64,000 bases of DNA from Hyphomicrobium sp. CS1GBMeth3 (GCF_900117455.1 NZ_FPHO01000002.1:1456002-1520001), one strand, 5' to 3'. Shown: positions 46,053 through 55,899, numbered from the stretch's first letter. Made by a program: numbers and translations. The notes: generated by a model not told the origin, from the sequence alone.

Positions 46053-47170
46053 CAGTTCGACCCCTCTGCCTTGGAGCTGGTCCTGACGGTCGCTCCCTCC
46101 GTCAGGAGATGCGCACCGAGCGCGACGATCGGTTGCCCGACCTCGATGCCGGAGACCACCGCGGTTTCGTCGCCGAGCCGTTTAATCTTGACGGGAGCGA
46201 AGCGCACAGTTGTGGCGTCCTGATTCAGGATCCAAACACCTGTGCGATTGCCGTCATCGAGCACCGCGCCGATCGGCACTTCCACATCGGAATGTTGTCC
46301 GTTGACCCTAAGTCTGATCGTTACCGTGGCCCCGAGGGGTGAGGAGGCGGCTTCGCCGTCAAGCACGTAACGCGCTTCATACGTACGGGTCTGGGGATCT
46401 GCGGAATTCGCCATCTGGCGAAGGCGCGCTGTCCCACGCTGCCCGTTGCTGCCATAGACGCTGGCTTCTGCCTCCGAGCCGATCGCTGGCCGGATGGTTT
46501 CAGGAAGCGCAACGAGCGCCTCGCGCGGTCCGGCGTGCGCCAACTGAACCACGGTTTGCCCCGCCGCGACGACCTGTCCTGGTTCCCCGAGCGTCGCGAC
46601 AACGGTTCCGTCGGCATCGGCCACGAGAGTGGAGTAGGTCGCTTGGTTCTCAGCGACTTTCGCTTCCGCTTCTGCCGCCGCGAGTTGCGCCTCAGCCGTG
46701 TCCAGCGCGGCCTTAGTTTGCTCATAGCGCTGCTCGCTCGCGGCAAGCCCGCCCTTAACGAGCGTGGCATAGCGCTTCTCGTCCGCGCGCGCCTGAACGA
46801 AGACCGCGCGTGCCGCGATGACCGCGTTACGCTTGGCGGTCAAGGCAAGGCGCAAATCGGTGTCGTCGATGCGCATGAGAGGCTGACCGGCCTTGACCTC
46901 CTGGCCGTCATCCACGAGCCGTTCCACGATCTTGCCGGGGACGCGAAACCCCAGATTGCTCTGCACCCGTGCTGCGATCGTTCCGGTGAAGGAACGCTCA
47001 ACGCCGGCAACGTTGGTGGCGTTGATGACCTTCACCAGAAGCGGGTTGGTGCGGGGATCGGCGCCAGCTGATGTCGTCGGTTCCGGTGCATTCAAAAAGA
47101 ACGCGGCGGCCGCGATGCCGGCGGCCGTCAGCGCGAGCGCGCCGAGGAAAAAAAACAATCTGCGCCACAT
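46052..47170 (-). CDS. RND efflux adaptor (membrane fusion protein), second system
   Basis: A protein of 372 residues with an N-terminal membrane anchor (LFFFLGALALTAAGIAAAAF). A lipoyl domain has ARVQSNLGFRVPGKIVERLV and then STLVADADGTVVATLGEPG. An alpha hairpin (about 100-165) and beta-barrel follow. ATG 47170 follows GGAGG by 8 bases; a TTG at 47185 is less likely. The gene is divergent from the TetR gene at 47351 with direct repeats between them. It forms a tripartite pump with the RND protein; no TolC-like gene is present. Confidence 0.88.
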   Translation of the reverse strand: MWRRLFFFLGALALTAAGIAAAAFFLNAPEPTTSAGADPRTNPLLVKVINATNVAGVERSFTGTIAARVQSNLGFRVPGKIVERLVDDGQEVKAGQPLMRIDDTDLRLALTAKRNAVIAARAVFVQARADEKRYATLVKGGLAASEQRYEQTKAALDTAEAQLAAAEAEAKVAENQATYSTLVADADGTVVATLGEPGQVVAAGQTVVQLAHAGPREALVALPETIRPAIGSEAEASVYGSNGQRGTARLRQMANSADPQTRTYEARYVLDGEAASSPLGATVTIRLRVNGQHSDVEVPIGAVLDDGNRTGVWILNQDATTVRFAPVKIKRLGDETAVVSGIEVGQPIVALGAHLLTEGATVRTSSKAEGSN

Positions 47171-47191
47171 ACCGCGAACCTCCAAAATTGG

Positions 47192-47237
47192 TTGTCGTTC
47201 GCATTCTATATCTCACTTAGATGTCGTTCGCAATCTA
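47192..47237. promoter_or_regulatory. Direct repeats in the RND/TetR divergent promoter
   Basis: TTGTCGTTCGCATTCTA (47192-47208) is repeated as ATGTCGTTCGCAATCTA (47221-47237), with 29 bases from start to start. A further CAATCTAAGAAT lies at 47326-47337. They are candidate binding sites for the divergent TetR repressor. Confidence 0.5.
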
Positions 47238-47350
47238 AAAATTAGATCAAATGGCCGCACGATTCGTTTGTCGCGCCCTTCTATAGCTTGCAAACGACCG
47301 CTATTTAGGATAAAGAAGTCAGGCACAATCTAAGAATAGGATGGCCCAAG

Positions 47351-47929
47351 ATGCGTGTAAGCCGCGCTCAGGCTGAGGAAAACCGTCAAAACGTGATCGA
47401 TGTCGCAAGCCGCCTGTTCAGGCAGCACGGCTTTGACGGCATCGGACTGAAGGACCTGATGGAAGCCGCCGGGATGACCCAGGGCGCCTTCTACAAACAG
47501 TTCGCGTCCAAAGGTGACCTGATTGCCGAGGCCTCGGCGCGGGCCTTGGAGAGTGCCACAAACCGATGGTCGAACGCAGTTGTCGCAAATTCCAATGACC
47601 CGCTCGGCGCGGTGATCGCGTTCTACCTGTCCAACGGACACCGCAAGGAAAAAATGGAGGGCTGCCCGCTCGTGGCCCTCGGCGCGGATGCCGCAAGGCA
47701 AAGCGCTGAAGTCAAAGCTTCGTTCGAAGCCGGGATCAGAGAGCATCTTCGCGTCCTCACCCGCCTGTTGTCGGAAGCCGACAACGATGAGAAGCACGAC
47801 AAGGCCATGGCCATCCTCTCGACGATGGTTGGGGCCGTCACGTTGTCGCGGGTCGTCAACGATCCTCGCCTCGCGCAATCGTTCCTGGATGCGGCAGCCG
47901 AAAGCGTTCGCGAAGCCGCCTCTTCGTAG
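47351..47929 (+). CDS. TetR-family repressor of the second RND system
   Basis: A protein of 192 residues. The HTH region is IGLKDLMEAAGMTQGAFYKQ, followed by FASKGDLIAEA. The C-terminal domain has KMEGCPLVALGADAARQSAE, the same class as the regulator at 40143. It is transcribed away from the adaptor gene, the classical arrangement for a local repressor of efflux genes. Confidence 0.86.
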   Translation: MRVSRAQAEENRQNVIDVASRLFRQHGFDGIGLKDLMEAAGMTQGAFYKQFASKGDLIAEASARALESATNRWSNAVVANSNDPLGAVIAFYLSNGHRKEKMEGCPLVALGADAARQSAEVKASFEAGIREHLRVLTRLLSEADNDEKHDKAMAILSTMVGAVTLSRVVNDPRLAQSFLDAAAESVREAASS

Positions 47930-48050
47930 GTGTACAGGCGCTTAAGAGCGCCGTTACGGCTGACCCGAGGGTCCGCCTGCTGCGAGCGAGGGCTTGCAAA
48001 CGGTGAAGCTATGCCCTGCGCCGGCAATGCGCAGAACCGATGGAGAAAAC

Positions 48051-48684
48051 ATGTCACGGAGCAGCTTCACTGGAAAACGGGCGCTGATCACTGGAGCGTC
48101 GAGTGGGATCGGCGTAGAGTTCGCCCACGCTCTACTACGGTGATGAGCTCGGTCTCGAAGACGTCGCGATCCAGGCAGAAGAGCTGCAAGATCCGTTTGG
48201 CGTGATCAGTCGCGGCAGCGAACTGGGAAGAGATCCCGAGCGCACGCCCATGCCATGGGACCAATCCCCTAATGCTGGCTTCACGATCGGCCATCCGTGG
48301 CTGCCTCTTGGCAACGAACATCCGGGGATAAGCGTGGAGGTACAAAAGCGGGAGCCTGGGTCGATGCTTTCTCTGACCCGCGCGCTGCTTGCGTTACGCA
48401 GACGGGAACCGACATTGTCGCTGGGCGACTGGGCACCGCTGCAAACAACAAACGGTGTTCTTAGCTACACCCGCGCATGCGCCGATCGACTATTCGTAAT
48501 TGCGCTCAATTTGGACTCGATACCCAAAGCCATCCGGTTTGAACCTTGCCTTCATGGGACGATCGAGCTTTCAACCAATGCGAAGCGCACTGGAGAACCG
48601 GTATATGAACGTCTTGACTTGAGCGCAGACGAGGCTGTCATCGTCAGCGCGATCCAGGTCTCGCCGGTGGTCCTGACTTACTGA
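48051..48684 (+). pseudogene. Fusion scar: SDR N-terminus joined to alpha-glucosidase C-terminus
   Basis: ATG 48051 opens a short-chain dehydrogenase start (MSRSSFTGKRALITGASSGI, with the TGASSGIG cofactor motif) that stops after about 30 codons at 48143. From about 48127 a different frame reads TLYYGDELGLEDVAI, GRDPERTPMPWDQSPNAGFT and LLALRRREPTL to TGA 48682-48684. That is the C-terminal part of a GH13 oligo-glucosidase/trehalulose-type enzyme, including its C-terminal beta domain. The catalytic barrel and the rest of the SDR are missing. Both genes appear truncated at one junction near 48125, as after a deletion. A GTG at 48202 could still start a non-catalytic 160-residue product. Confidence 0.72.
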
Positions 48685-48704
48685 CATTCCTAGTAGGGGT
48701 AAGG

Positions 48705-50204
48705 CTACAAAGCAGGTTCACGGCTCAGCGTGCGGGAAACCGCGTCTCGCCACCTCGCGATCCGGCTCCGTCGCTCTTCTACCGCCATGCTTGGCGCGAA
48801 GGGGCGGTCCAGCGCCCAGGTTTCTGCAACCCGATCGGGCTCGGCATAGAGGCCTGCCTGCAGTCCCGCCAGATAGGCCGCGCCGAGTGCTGTTGTCTCG
48901 AGCACAGTCGGCCGGTCCACTGCTGCACCGAGCAAATCGGCCAGCCGCTGCATTGTCCAATCTGAAGCGACCATACCGCCATCGACACGCATCACCGTTT
49001 CGCCGACGGTTCCCCAATCGCGGTGCATGGCGTCGACAAGGTCGGCAGTCTGAAAGCAAACGGCCTCGAGCGCGGCCCGCGCCAGCTCGTTAGGCCCTGC
49101 TCCGCGAGTCAGCCCGAATATGGCGCCACGTGCTTCCGCGTCCCAATACGGAGCACCCAACCCGACGAACGCTGGCACGAGGATCACGTCCTGCTCGGGA
49201 TCGGCCTGCGCGGCCATCGACCCGGCCTCGGCCGCCGATTGCAAAAGGTGCAACTCATCGCGTAGCCACTGAACGGCGGCGCCAGCTATGAAGATCGAAC
49301 CCTCAAGCGCGTACGTCGTTACACCGTCGAGCCGGTAGCCGATGGTGGTCAGGAGCCGGTTCTTTGAGGCAATAGCCTTGTGTCCGGTGTTGAGGACGGC
49401 GAAGCATCCCGTGCCGTAGGTCGATTTCATCATACCGGGTTGGAAACAGCCCTGGCCAATCAGCGCGGCCTGCTGATCACCCGCCATGCCAAGAATCGGG
49501 ATGTCGCCACCGAGGTGCTCCGGCGCCGTGTGTCCGAAGGAGGCGGCGCAGTCGCGTACTTCAGGAAGGAGGCTCATGGGCACATTCAGAAGCTCACAAA
49601 GCCCCGCATCCCATTCGTTGCGGTGAATGTTGAACAACAGCGTGCGGGCGGCGTTGGTGACGTCGCTCGCATGCACTCGACCGCCGGTAAGCCGCCAAAG
49701 TAGGAAGCTATCGATCGTGCCAAAGGCCAGTTCTCCCCGATCGGCCTGCTCGCGCGCGCCGGGCACGCGGTCTAGGAGCCAACCGATCTTGGTGCCCGAG
49801 AAATAGGGGTCGACCAGTAGCCCGGTAGCGGCGGAGATGCGCGGTTCGTGGCCGTCGTCTTTCAATTGCTGGCAAACGTCGGCCGTACGTCGATCCTGCC
49901 AAACGATGGCGCGGTGAATTGGCTGGCCAGTCGCACGCTCCCATATCAAGATTGTCTCGCGCTGGTTGGTGATGCCTATGCCGGCAATCTCGCGCGCAGT
50001 GAGCCCTGCCCCAGCGAGCGCGGATCGAGCTGTTGAGAGTACGGTGCGCCAGATGTCCTCCGCATCGTGCTCGACCCAGCCTGGTGCCGGATAATGCTGT
50101 GGCAACTCCTCCTGAGCGATGGCCACGATCGTCATGTTGGCGCAAAATACGATGGCTCGCGAGGACGTAGTGCCCTGATCGATGGCGAGGACGTAGCTCG
50201 TCAT
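48705..50204 (-). CDS. glpK: Glycerol kinase
   Basis: A protein of 499 residues, full length for FGGY kinases. The N-terminal ATP/phosphate motif is [14 protein letters not shown]. Glycerol-contact segments include [17 protein letters not shown] and [13 protein letters not shown]. It also has [16 protein letters not shown] [14 protein letters not shown] and the C-terminal [20 protein letters not shown]. It makes glycerol 3-phosphate. It is alone here, without glpF, glpD or a transporter, so in this damaged region it may be the survivor of a larger glycerol locus. Bases 50205-50496 upstream hold nothing convincing. Confidence 0.92.
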   Translation of the reverse strand: MTSYVLAIDQGTTSSRAIVFCANMTIVAIAQEELPQHYPAPGWVEHDAEDIWRTVLSTARSALAGAGLTAREIAGIGITNQRETILIWERATGQPIHRAIVWQDRRTADVCQQLKDDGHEPRISAATGLLVDPYFSGTKIGWLLDRVPGAREQADRGELAFGTIDSFLLWRLTGGRVHASDVTNAARTLLFNIHRNEWDAGLCELLNVPMSLLPEVRDCAASFGHTAPEHLGGDIPILGMAGDQQAALIGQGCFQPGMMKSTYGTGCFAVLNTGHKAIASKNRLLTTIGYRLDGVTTYALEGSIFIAGAAVQWLRDELHLLQSAAEAGSMAAQADPEQDVILVPAFVGLGAPYWDAEARGAIFGLTRGAGPNELARAALEAVCFQTADLVDAMHRDWGTVGETVMRVDGGMVASDWTMQRLADLLGAAVDRPTVLETTALGAAYLAGLQAGLYAEPDRVAETWALDRPFAPSMAVEERRSRIARWRDAVSRTLSREPAL

Positions 50205-50496
50205 GTCTCGCTATCCCCGTGTCGGGAGAAGATTGGCAAACGGGACTGTACCCGATCCTGTTTACACCCGGAAGTCGGTCCAGCGCCCACAGGTTGGCGT
50301 CAAAGACCGCATCGCCGCAACTCTGCGAAGTGCACTGCACTGCCACGGTTCGCATGGGAGGCGTCGCCTCGCATGTTCATTCTGCCGATTTCGGAGCGGC
50401 AGTTGACGGGTATGGATTAGCGCCGAGTGCAATTCTACCGCTCGCCGGCCCGATTGAGGCGTCAGGCATCTCGCGAAGCCTGCGAGGTTGGCTTCG

Positions 50497-50987
50497 TCAG
50501 CATAAAAAAAGGGCGTCCTTGTTGTCCCAAGGCACACTTTCGAAGCCGAGCTTCCGCAGGACATGATGCGAGACCACATTTTCTGGATATGCGGTCGCCC
50601 TAAGCTCCGAACAGTTCAGTTTCTCGAAAGCGAAGCGGACGAGGCCTGCGACAATCTCGGTACCGTAGCCATTTCCCCATGCGCACTTCTCGAAACCGTA
50701 GATGATCTCCTCGGGCGCGTCTTCCGGACGCGCAAAGCCCGCCCAGCCAATAAAGCGGCCGCTCGATCTCTCGATCAAGGCGCCGGTTCCGTATCCGAAC
50801 TTTTCCACGTTTTGGCGGGAGCGCACAATCCAGAGCTCTGTGAGGTCTCGACCTAGAGGCTTTCCATCGTCGGTAAATCGTACGACGTCGGGTCGGATGA
50901 AATGCGCGCGAGATCATCGAGATCGTCCGTTGCAAAGGGACGAACGGTCAGACGGCTGTGCGGAAGAACTCTTCGACCATCGAGCAA
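50497..50987 (-). pseudogene. GNAT acetyltransferase with a frameshift
   Basis: The N-terminal part (PHSRLTVRPFATDDLDDLAR) ends at a TAG at 50853-50855. The frame resumes at once as GRDLTELWIVRSRQNVEKFG and continues through RFIGWAGFARPEDAPEEIIY, GNGYGTEIVAGLVRFAFEKL and NVVSHHVLRKLGFE, the acetyl-CoA-binding and C-terminal RimJ/RimL-type motifs. One frameshift near 50852 therefore splits an otherwise complete gene of about 163 codons. A sequencing error is possible. The start is uncertain (TTG 50987 suggested). Confidence 0.65.
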
Positions 50988-51012
50988 GCTTACACGATTT
51001 TGCAGCCAAGCG

Positions 51013-51321
51013 TCACTCTCGCGCCGCACTGCTGGTCGCCCCCGGCTGTGGAAAGTCAAGCACCTCACTCGTAAGCTCTCGACTGCTTGGCTGAAGGACG
51101 TCCCATCCTTCAGCGTCCCGTTGCTCCAGGAGGAAGCGAGGGATGTCGAGCGTGCCCGAGCTGGCCTCCGGCAGAGCGGCTCCCATATCCCAACCCTGCG
51201 GCAACGGCGACCAGAAGATGTGCCGGTACGCTCTGGGACAGACCGCCAACCGGCTTCTGCCGATCCTGCACTGCCGCGATGCCCCAAAACCCGCCACTTG
51301 GCTGTTGGCTCGCAGGGCCAA
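51013..51321 (-). other. Possible protein fragment, unidentified
   Basis: A minus-strand frame includes YRHIFWSPLPQGWDMGAALP and then DIPRFLLEQRDAEGWDVLQP. These look more protein-like than the opposite strand, but there is no ribosome site and no family I recognise. It may be another remnant in this scarred region; otherwise 51008-51378 is empty. Confidence 0.25.
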
Positions 51322-51378
51322 AAGCCTACATCAGTCGGCCTTCCGCGTCCGCGAAGCAGCATCCATCGCGCCGCAAGC

Positions 51379-52848
51379 TCACTCCTTCCCTTCCACTCCT
51401 GCGCTCGTTCCAACCGCAGCGCTTCCGCTCCGCGTCACGGCCGGCGGAGACCATTTTCCGGTGAGCGCGTCGGACTTGGGTCCATAAAGACGCATGGTGA
51501 GATTGAATAGTCCAGTCGGCGCCGGCAGCCAGTTGGCTTCCTTGTCGGCGCCCGGGCTCTGGTTCTGGAAGTAGAGATCGAGAGAGCCGTCAGCGTTCAA
51601 CTTAAACGGCATCCAGCTCGAGACCGCGAAGCGGTTGAGCGGGTTCGCGACCTGGAAGCCCTCTGTGTCGTAGAGCGTTACCGACCAGAAGGCTGATACG
51701 GGAGGCATGTCTCCCTTGGCGAAATGAAGGACATAGTTGTTGGTGCCGTCGAGTGGCTTGCCGGTCGAGTCACCGAGGTTCAGCGGGTAGATCGCATCTT
51801 CGGGAAGGTTGGCGCCGAGACCAATTTGCGCAACGAGCGCGCGCTTCAGATAGTAGTTGCCGTAAACACCCATCGTGTCAGTGTTCATCGACCAGCCATT
51901 CGCGACGCGGGCCAGGGTCGGAACCTTCCGCGCCATGAGTTTCTGCGCTTCGGCCGGCGCATCTTCTAACGCTTGCTGAACGGCGGGGTCGAGGCTGGCG
52001 ATATCAAGGCTCTTTCCGGGCTCGATTCCTATCCGCTTCATCTGAGCTATGATCGGTTGATCGGTGATCTGCGGCGGATGCATCTTGAGTAGCTCGGCGG
52101 CGTACTTGAAGTAGGTGTTAGCCGCCATCGTATCGACCTGACGCTTCGGCGGCGTCTTCATGTCGATGCTGGGATCGATCTTGGCTTCGATCGGCTTTGG
52201 CTTTTTGCCCCACTGCGAAAGCGGCGTGATCTTGTAGCCCGCCTGGATTTTGTGGACGGCGTCATAATCAGGCAGCCCGTCCGTCTTGGTACGGCCGATG
52301 ATCCAGACGTAAGGAGTGGGTGCGTCGATCCGAGTGATGCCCGCCGGAACCGCTCCGGTCCAGCCGGGTGGTGTCACGATGAAGTCACCCGCCTGCGTTC
52401 CGGTGGTTCGTGACCCGGGCGAAGCAAACACGTTGGTCCACATGTCGAGCATGGGGAGCAGATAGTAGCGACCGTTCGTATCGGGCGCGGACACGACGAC
52501 CGGCTCATTGGTGAGATCGAGCCATGCGCTTGAATAGAGCGTATCGAAGTTGGGCCGTACGACGGCCCTCATATCGGCGGTCGGAAACGCCGGGACGTTG
52601 TTGAACAAGTTCATCGGTCCGCCGATTTCCGATTTTCCGGCTTCGATGTTCGTAAGTTGCTTCCGCGTGACATCCATTGTGATCAGCGGATAAAAATAGA
52701 TGTACGCGTCGCGTGCGATGCTCTGCGCATCCTCGGGAGTGACGGTATCGGCGCGCGGTGCCGTGTTCATGAACGGCGCGAGACTTAAAGTGACCAGTAG
52801 AACACTGCCGCGCAGCATCCCGGCTTTGAGAACGGACATATCGGACAT
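51379..52848 (-). CDS. Secreted DUF1254/DUF1214 protein
   Basis: A protein of 489 residues with a signal peptide (MLRGSVLLVTLSLAPFMNTA). DUF1254 (about 45-175) has AYIYFYPLITMDVTRKQLTN and VVRPNFDTLYSSAWLDLTNE. DUF1214 (about 350-460) has FWSVTLYDTEGFQVANPLNR and LNADGSLDLYFQNQSPG, ending with the LFNLTMRLYGP motif. ATG 52848 follows GGGAGG. The family is widespread in soil bacteria and its function is not established. A remnant of a relative lies at 28583. Confidence 0.82.
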   Translation of the reverse strand: MSDMSVLKAGMLRGSVLLVTLSLAPFMNTAPRADTVTPEDAQSIARDAYIYFYPLITMDVTRKQLTNIEAGKSEIGGPMNLFNNVPAFPTADMRAVVRPNFDTLYSSAWLDLTNEPVVVSAPDTNGRYYLLPMLDMWTNVFASPGSRTTGTQAGDFIVTPPGWTGAVPAGITRIDAPTPYVWIIGRTKTDGLPDYDAVHKIQAGYKITPLSQWGKKPKPIEAKIDPSIDMKTPPKRQVDTMAANTYFKYAAELLKMHPPQITDQPIIAQMKRIGIEPGKSLDIASLDPAVQQALEDAPAEAQKLMARKVPTLARVANGWSMNTDTMGVYGNYYLKRALVAQIGLGANLPEDAIYPLNLGDSTGKPLDGTNNYVLHFAKGDMPPVSAFWSVTLYDTEGFQVANPLNRFAVSSWMPFKLNADGSLDLYFQNQSPGADKEANWLPAPTGLFNLTMRLYGPKSDALTGKWSPPAVTRSGSAAVGTSAGVEGKE

Positions 52849-53414
52849 AACGTCCTCCCTTGGGTTTTAAGGAGGGAACACGGCGCTCCCACCTCAGCGT
52901 GATCAGTGGCAGTCACGTGCAGCGTAGGATGGTATTGGGGCCAAGTGCCCTCCCGCTCGCGACGACGCTTCAGGTCGTGCGCGTGCCACATGATCCGGCC
53001 GCCACGAGGGTCTCGCAGTGACGCGCAGGAACCTGGAATGGAAAGTTCGGAGACTAAGCTGGAGGGATGCTTGCGGTTGCCGCGGGGCGCACTGAGTTTG
53101 AACGCTTAAAAATCGCATCCTAGCCTCCAGCCAGGTGCGGCAACTCCCCATGGGCCGGCACCATACCAGACCGTCACAAAATAAAAACCCTCTGTGGTCT
53201 TTAGTCGGATAATTGGCTAACAGCACACTTCTACATTGCAGTCAAAAGGGACCCCGCAGCCTGGTCCCGGGGGGTTATAGATAGAACCACTGATCATTGA
53301 GAGCACCCGGTCCATACATTTGGGTCAAAATTCCCGTACGGCTCACGTCCGCCAAGTCGGCTCCACGGCCAAATCCCCCAATTGGGGGACTTCATAAAAG
53401 GTTGAAGGGAATTT
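52849..53414. other. 566-base interval with no gene seen
   Basis: Open frames are short and random in character. The last 150 bases are less GC-rich than the surroundings. A promoter for the DUF1254 gene should lie in the first 100 bases; nothing else can be supported. Confidence 0.45.
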
Positions 53415-53879
53415 TTAGTTTCGTCCCGGCGGTCCAATCAGTGCACGTCGCGCTTGGCGCGGCTGAAGGCGGAACCTAGGAGAAGGGAACACCATGATGG
53501 GTTGGTCGGTCACGTTGGTCCGCCTTTTCGGAACAGAAGTGCGGATCCACCTAACGTTTTTTCTGCTGCCAGCATGGTTTGCGGTCATGCCGTCCGTATG
53601 GTCGGCCATGTAGGAGCAGCTCTTGCAGCCCTCGTTCCAGCCCGGTGCCAGCATGAAATGCTGCACCAGAAGCTGGCTGCGGCCGGCGAACAGATCGGCC
53701 AGCGATATTTTTCCATCTGGCCCGTCGAATACGTAGGATTTCTCGACACGCACCCAGGGCAGCTTTCTCCGCAGATCAGCCACTTGGTCGCTACGGTGCG
53801 TCAGGTCCTTTTCCACGGCAAGCAGGTCACGCCGCGCTTCCAACCACTTGTCCCGTGATACGATCGCATGCGTCGTCAT
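53415..53879 (-). pseudogene. DUF899 thioredoxin-like protein, truncated
   Basis: The first 95 residues match DUF899 proteins: IVSRDKWLEARRDLLAVEKD, LRRKLPWVRVEKSYVFDGPD, LFAGRSQLLVQHFMLAPGWN, then EGCKSCSYMADHTDGM with the CxxC pair. After about 53590 the family pattern is lost and the frame runs antisense through an M50 protease fragment to a stop at 53415. Complete DUF899 proteins are about 230-260 residues, so the C-terminal half is missing. A short novel-ended product of 154 residues could still be made. ATG 53879 is divergent from the regulator gene at 54006. Confidence 0.7.
53494..53613 (+). pseudogene. N-terminal fragment of a site-2 (M50) metalloprotease
   Basis: ATG 53494, preceded by AGGAGAAGGG, opens MGWSVTLVRLFGTEVRIHLT, then FFLLPAWFAV. 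This is the start of Rip-type M50 proteases with CBS domains (GTxVRIHxTFxLLxAW). The pattern breaks near 53585 and a stop follows at 53611-53613. The HExxH site and later helices are absent. It abuts the truncated DUF899 gene head-on. Confidence 0.68.
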
Positions 53880-54005
53880 GATGGGTCTCCGTTTGTTGAC
53901 CGGGATTCACTGCCGCATTGGCCGTGATGTCCCTGGCGTTGATCGTGAGGTAGATATATTGGCCATCACGGACCCACTGGGAGTGACAAGTGTGTCGGGA
54001 TTTGA

Positions 54006-55226
54006 ATGGACTCGCTGATCACAGCAGGCGCCCGCGCGCTCGCATCGGGTGATGCGCTTGGCGCCCTGAACTACATCGCCCTGCGCGATGATCCGCCGGC
54101 GCTCGCACTGCGCGGCATTGCCATGGCCCAGCTTGGCGATCTTGCCAGAGCAAGGATGCTCCTGCGGCAGGCTGCCCGTGCCTTCGGCCCGAGAGAAGCC
54201 CTCGCCCGCGCACGGTGCGTCACTGCCGAAGCCGAGATTGCCCTCGTCTGCCGCGATCTCGGCTCACCCCTGAAACCGCTCGACAATGCCTTTCAGGTAC
54301 TTCGTCGCCATGAAGATCACGCCAACGCCGCGCATGCACGTTATTTGAAAGCCCGCTATCTGCTTCTAGTCGGACGACTGGATGAGGCTGAGCGCCTGCT
54401 CGCAGCATTTAATCCTGCGCCGCTGTCACCTGCATCACGAGCGTCTTTCGAACTCGTCAATGCCGGCATCGCCATGCGGCGGCTGCGCATCAAGGCGGCC
54501 CGTGCCGCCCTGGAGCGGGCGAGCGCGATTGCGCGTCAAACCGGCATCGCATCGCTCGCTGCCGAGGTCAAAAGCGCAGCCGAGAGTCTCGAAATTCCTG
54601 CTGCGCGGATGATCGCCCGCGGCAAGCAGAACACGGTCCGGCTCGAAGATGTCGAAACGCTGCTGGCATCAAAGGCGCTCGTCATCGATGCTTGCCGCCA
54701 TGTCATTGCTCAAGCTGGACAAGTGATCCCACTCGAGACCCGGCCTGTGCTCTTTGCTCTGGCGCGCAGCCTTGCCGAGGCTTCCCCCGGCGGCGCATCA
54801 CGGGCAACGCTTCTCTCCCGCGCATTCGGCGCGAAGCACGTGGATGAATCGCACCGCGTGCGGCTGCGCGTCGAGATCGGCAGGCTCCGGAAATTGCTCA
54901 GCACTATCGCCAGCATTGAAGCGACTAGCGACGGCTTTTCGCTATGCCCGCGTGGTGCGCGTGATCCCGTGGTGCTAGCCCCTCTGACGGGCGAAGCCAA
55001 CGCACATGTACTCGCACTTCTCGGAGATGGCGAGAGCTGGTCGAGCTCGGCGCTTGCATTGGCGCTCGGAGCAAGCCAGCGGACCGTGCAGCGCGCGCTG
55101 GATGAGCTTCTTGCAGCGGGAAAGGTGCAGGCGGTCGGCAAGGCGCGGGCGAGGCGCTGGATGGCGCCGCCCGTGCCCGGATTCCCGACAAGCTTGTTAC
55201 TCCCGACCGCGATGCCCAGCAGCTAG
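54006..55226 (+). CDS. TPR-like and winged-helix transcriptional regulator
   Basis: A protein of 406 residues. The first 200 are Ala/Leu-rich helical repeats of TPR type (ALRGIAMAQLGDLARARMLL and ARYLKARYLLLVGRLDEAER). Residues about 215-320 look like an OmpR-like winged helix (LLSRAFGAKHVDESHRVRLR then VEIGRLRKLLSTIASIE). A third, C-terminal HTH lies at about 335-390 (ALALALGASQRTVQRALDEL). It is divergent from the DUF899 fragment and 38 bases upstream of the propeller gene. It probably regulates one or both. Confidence 0.68.
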   Translation: MDSLITAGARALASGDALGALNYIALRDDPPALALRGIAMAQLGDLARARMLLRQAARAFGPREALARARCVTAEAEIALVCRDLGSPLKPLDNAFQVLRRHEDHANAAHARYLKARYLLLVGRLDEAERLLAAFNPAPLSPASRASFELVNAGIAMRRLRIKAARAALERASAIARQTGIASLAAEVKSAAESLEIPAARMIARGKQNTVRLEDVETLLASKALVIDACRHVIAQAGQVIPLETRPVLFALARSLAEASPGGASRATLLSRAFGAKHVDESHRVRLRVEIGRLRKLLSTIASIEATSDGFSLCPRGARDPVVLAPLTGEANAHVLALLGDGESWSSSALALALGASQRTVQRALDELLAAGKVQAVGKARARRWMAPPVPGFPTSLLLPTAMPSS

Positions 55227-55264
55227 GTTGTGAGCACGATGGATCTTGCGAAGGCAGGTGAACC

Positions 55265-55897
55265 ATGAAGCGCTCAACAGCGGAAATCGTGCGCGAATAC
55301 GGCCCGTTTCCCGATGTCGATCAGGTGGGTGGAGTGAGCTATGACGGCACCAATATCTGGATCGCAGCCGGAGACACGTTGAAGGCAGTCGATCCGGAGC
55401 GCGGCACGACAGTGAGGTCGCTCAATGTCCCGGCGCATGCCGGAACCGCATTTGATGGCAAATACCTGTTCCAGATTTCGGGCAACCGTATCCAGAAGGT
55501 CGATCCGGAGAGCGGCCGCGTCGTGTCATGCATCCCGACGCCCGACGGCGGCGCCTCGGGCATGGCCTGGGCCGAGGGTTCGCTCTGGGTCGGGCAGCAT
55601 CGCAACCGCAAGATCCATCAGGTCGATCCGGAGAGCGGGAAGATCCTCCGCACCATCGATTCGAACCGCTTCGTGACCGGCGTTACCTGGATTGACAAGG
55701 AGCTTTGGCACGGCACCTGGGAAGAAGAGAAAAGCGATCTTCGCCGGGTCGATCCGCAATCGGGCGAAGTGCTGGAGCTGATCGAGATGCCGCAAGGTGT
55801 TGGCGTATCGGGCCTTGAATCCAATGGCGGCGATCTCTTCTTCTGCGGCGGTGGCACCGGCGGAATGGTGAGAGCTGTGCGCAAACCCAAGCGTTAG
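55265..55897 (+). CDS. Beta-propeller protein (glutamine cyclotransferase/SMP-30-like)
   Basis: A protein of 210 residues built of repeats such as GVSYDGTNIWIAAGDTLKAV, MAWAEGSLWVGQHRNRKIHQ and VTWIDKELWHGTWEEEKSDL, each followed by VDPESG or VDPQSG. This is a small propeller of about five blades. There is no signal peptide, so it is cytoplasmic. It follows the regulator gene and is probably co-transcribed. In related genomes such proteins accompany DUF899 genes; the enzymatic role, if any, is unknown. Confidence 0.68.
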   Translation: MKRSTAEIVREYGPFPDVDQVGGVSYDGTNIWIAAGDTLKAVDPERGTTVRSLNVPAHAGTAFDGKYLFQISGNRIQKVDPESGRVVSCIPTPDGGASGMAWAEGSLWVGQHRNRKIHQVDPESGKILRTIDSNRFVTGVTWIDKELWHGTWEEEKSDLRRVDPQSGEVLELIEMPQGVGVSGLESNGGDLFFCGGGTGGMVRAVRKPKR

Positions 55898-55899
55898 TC

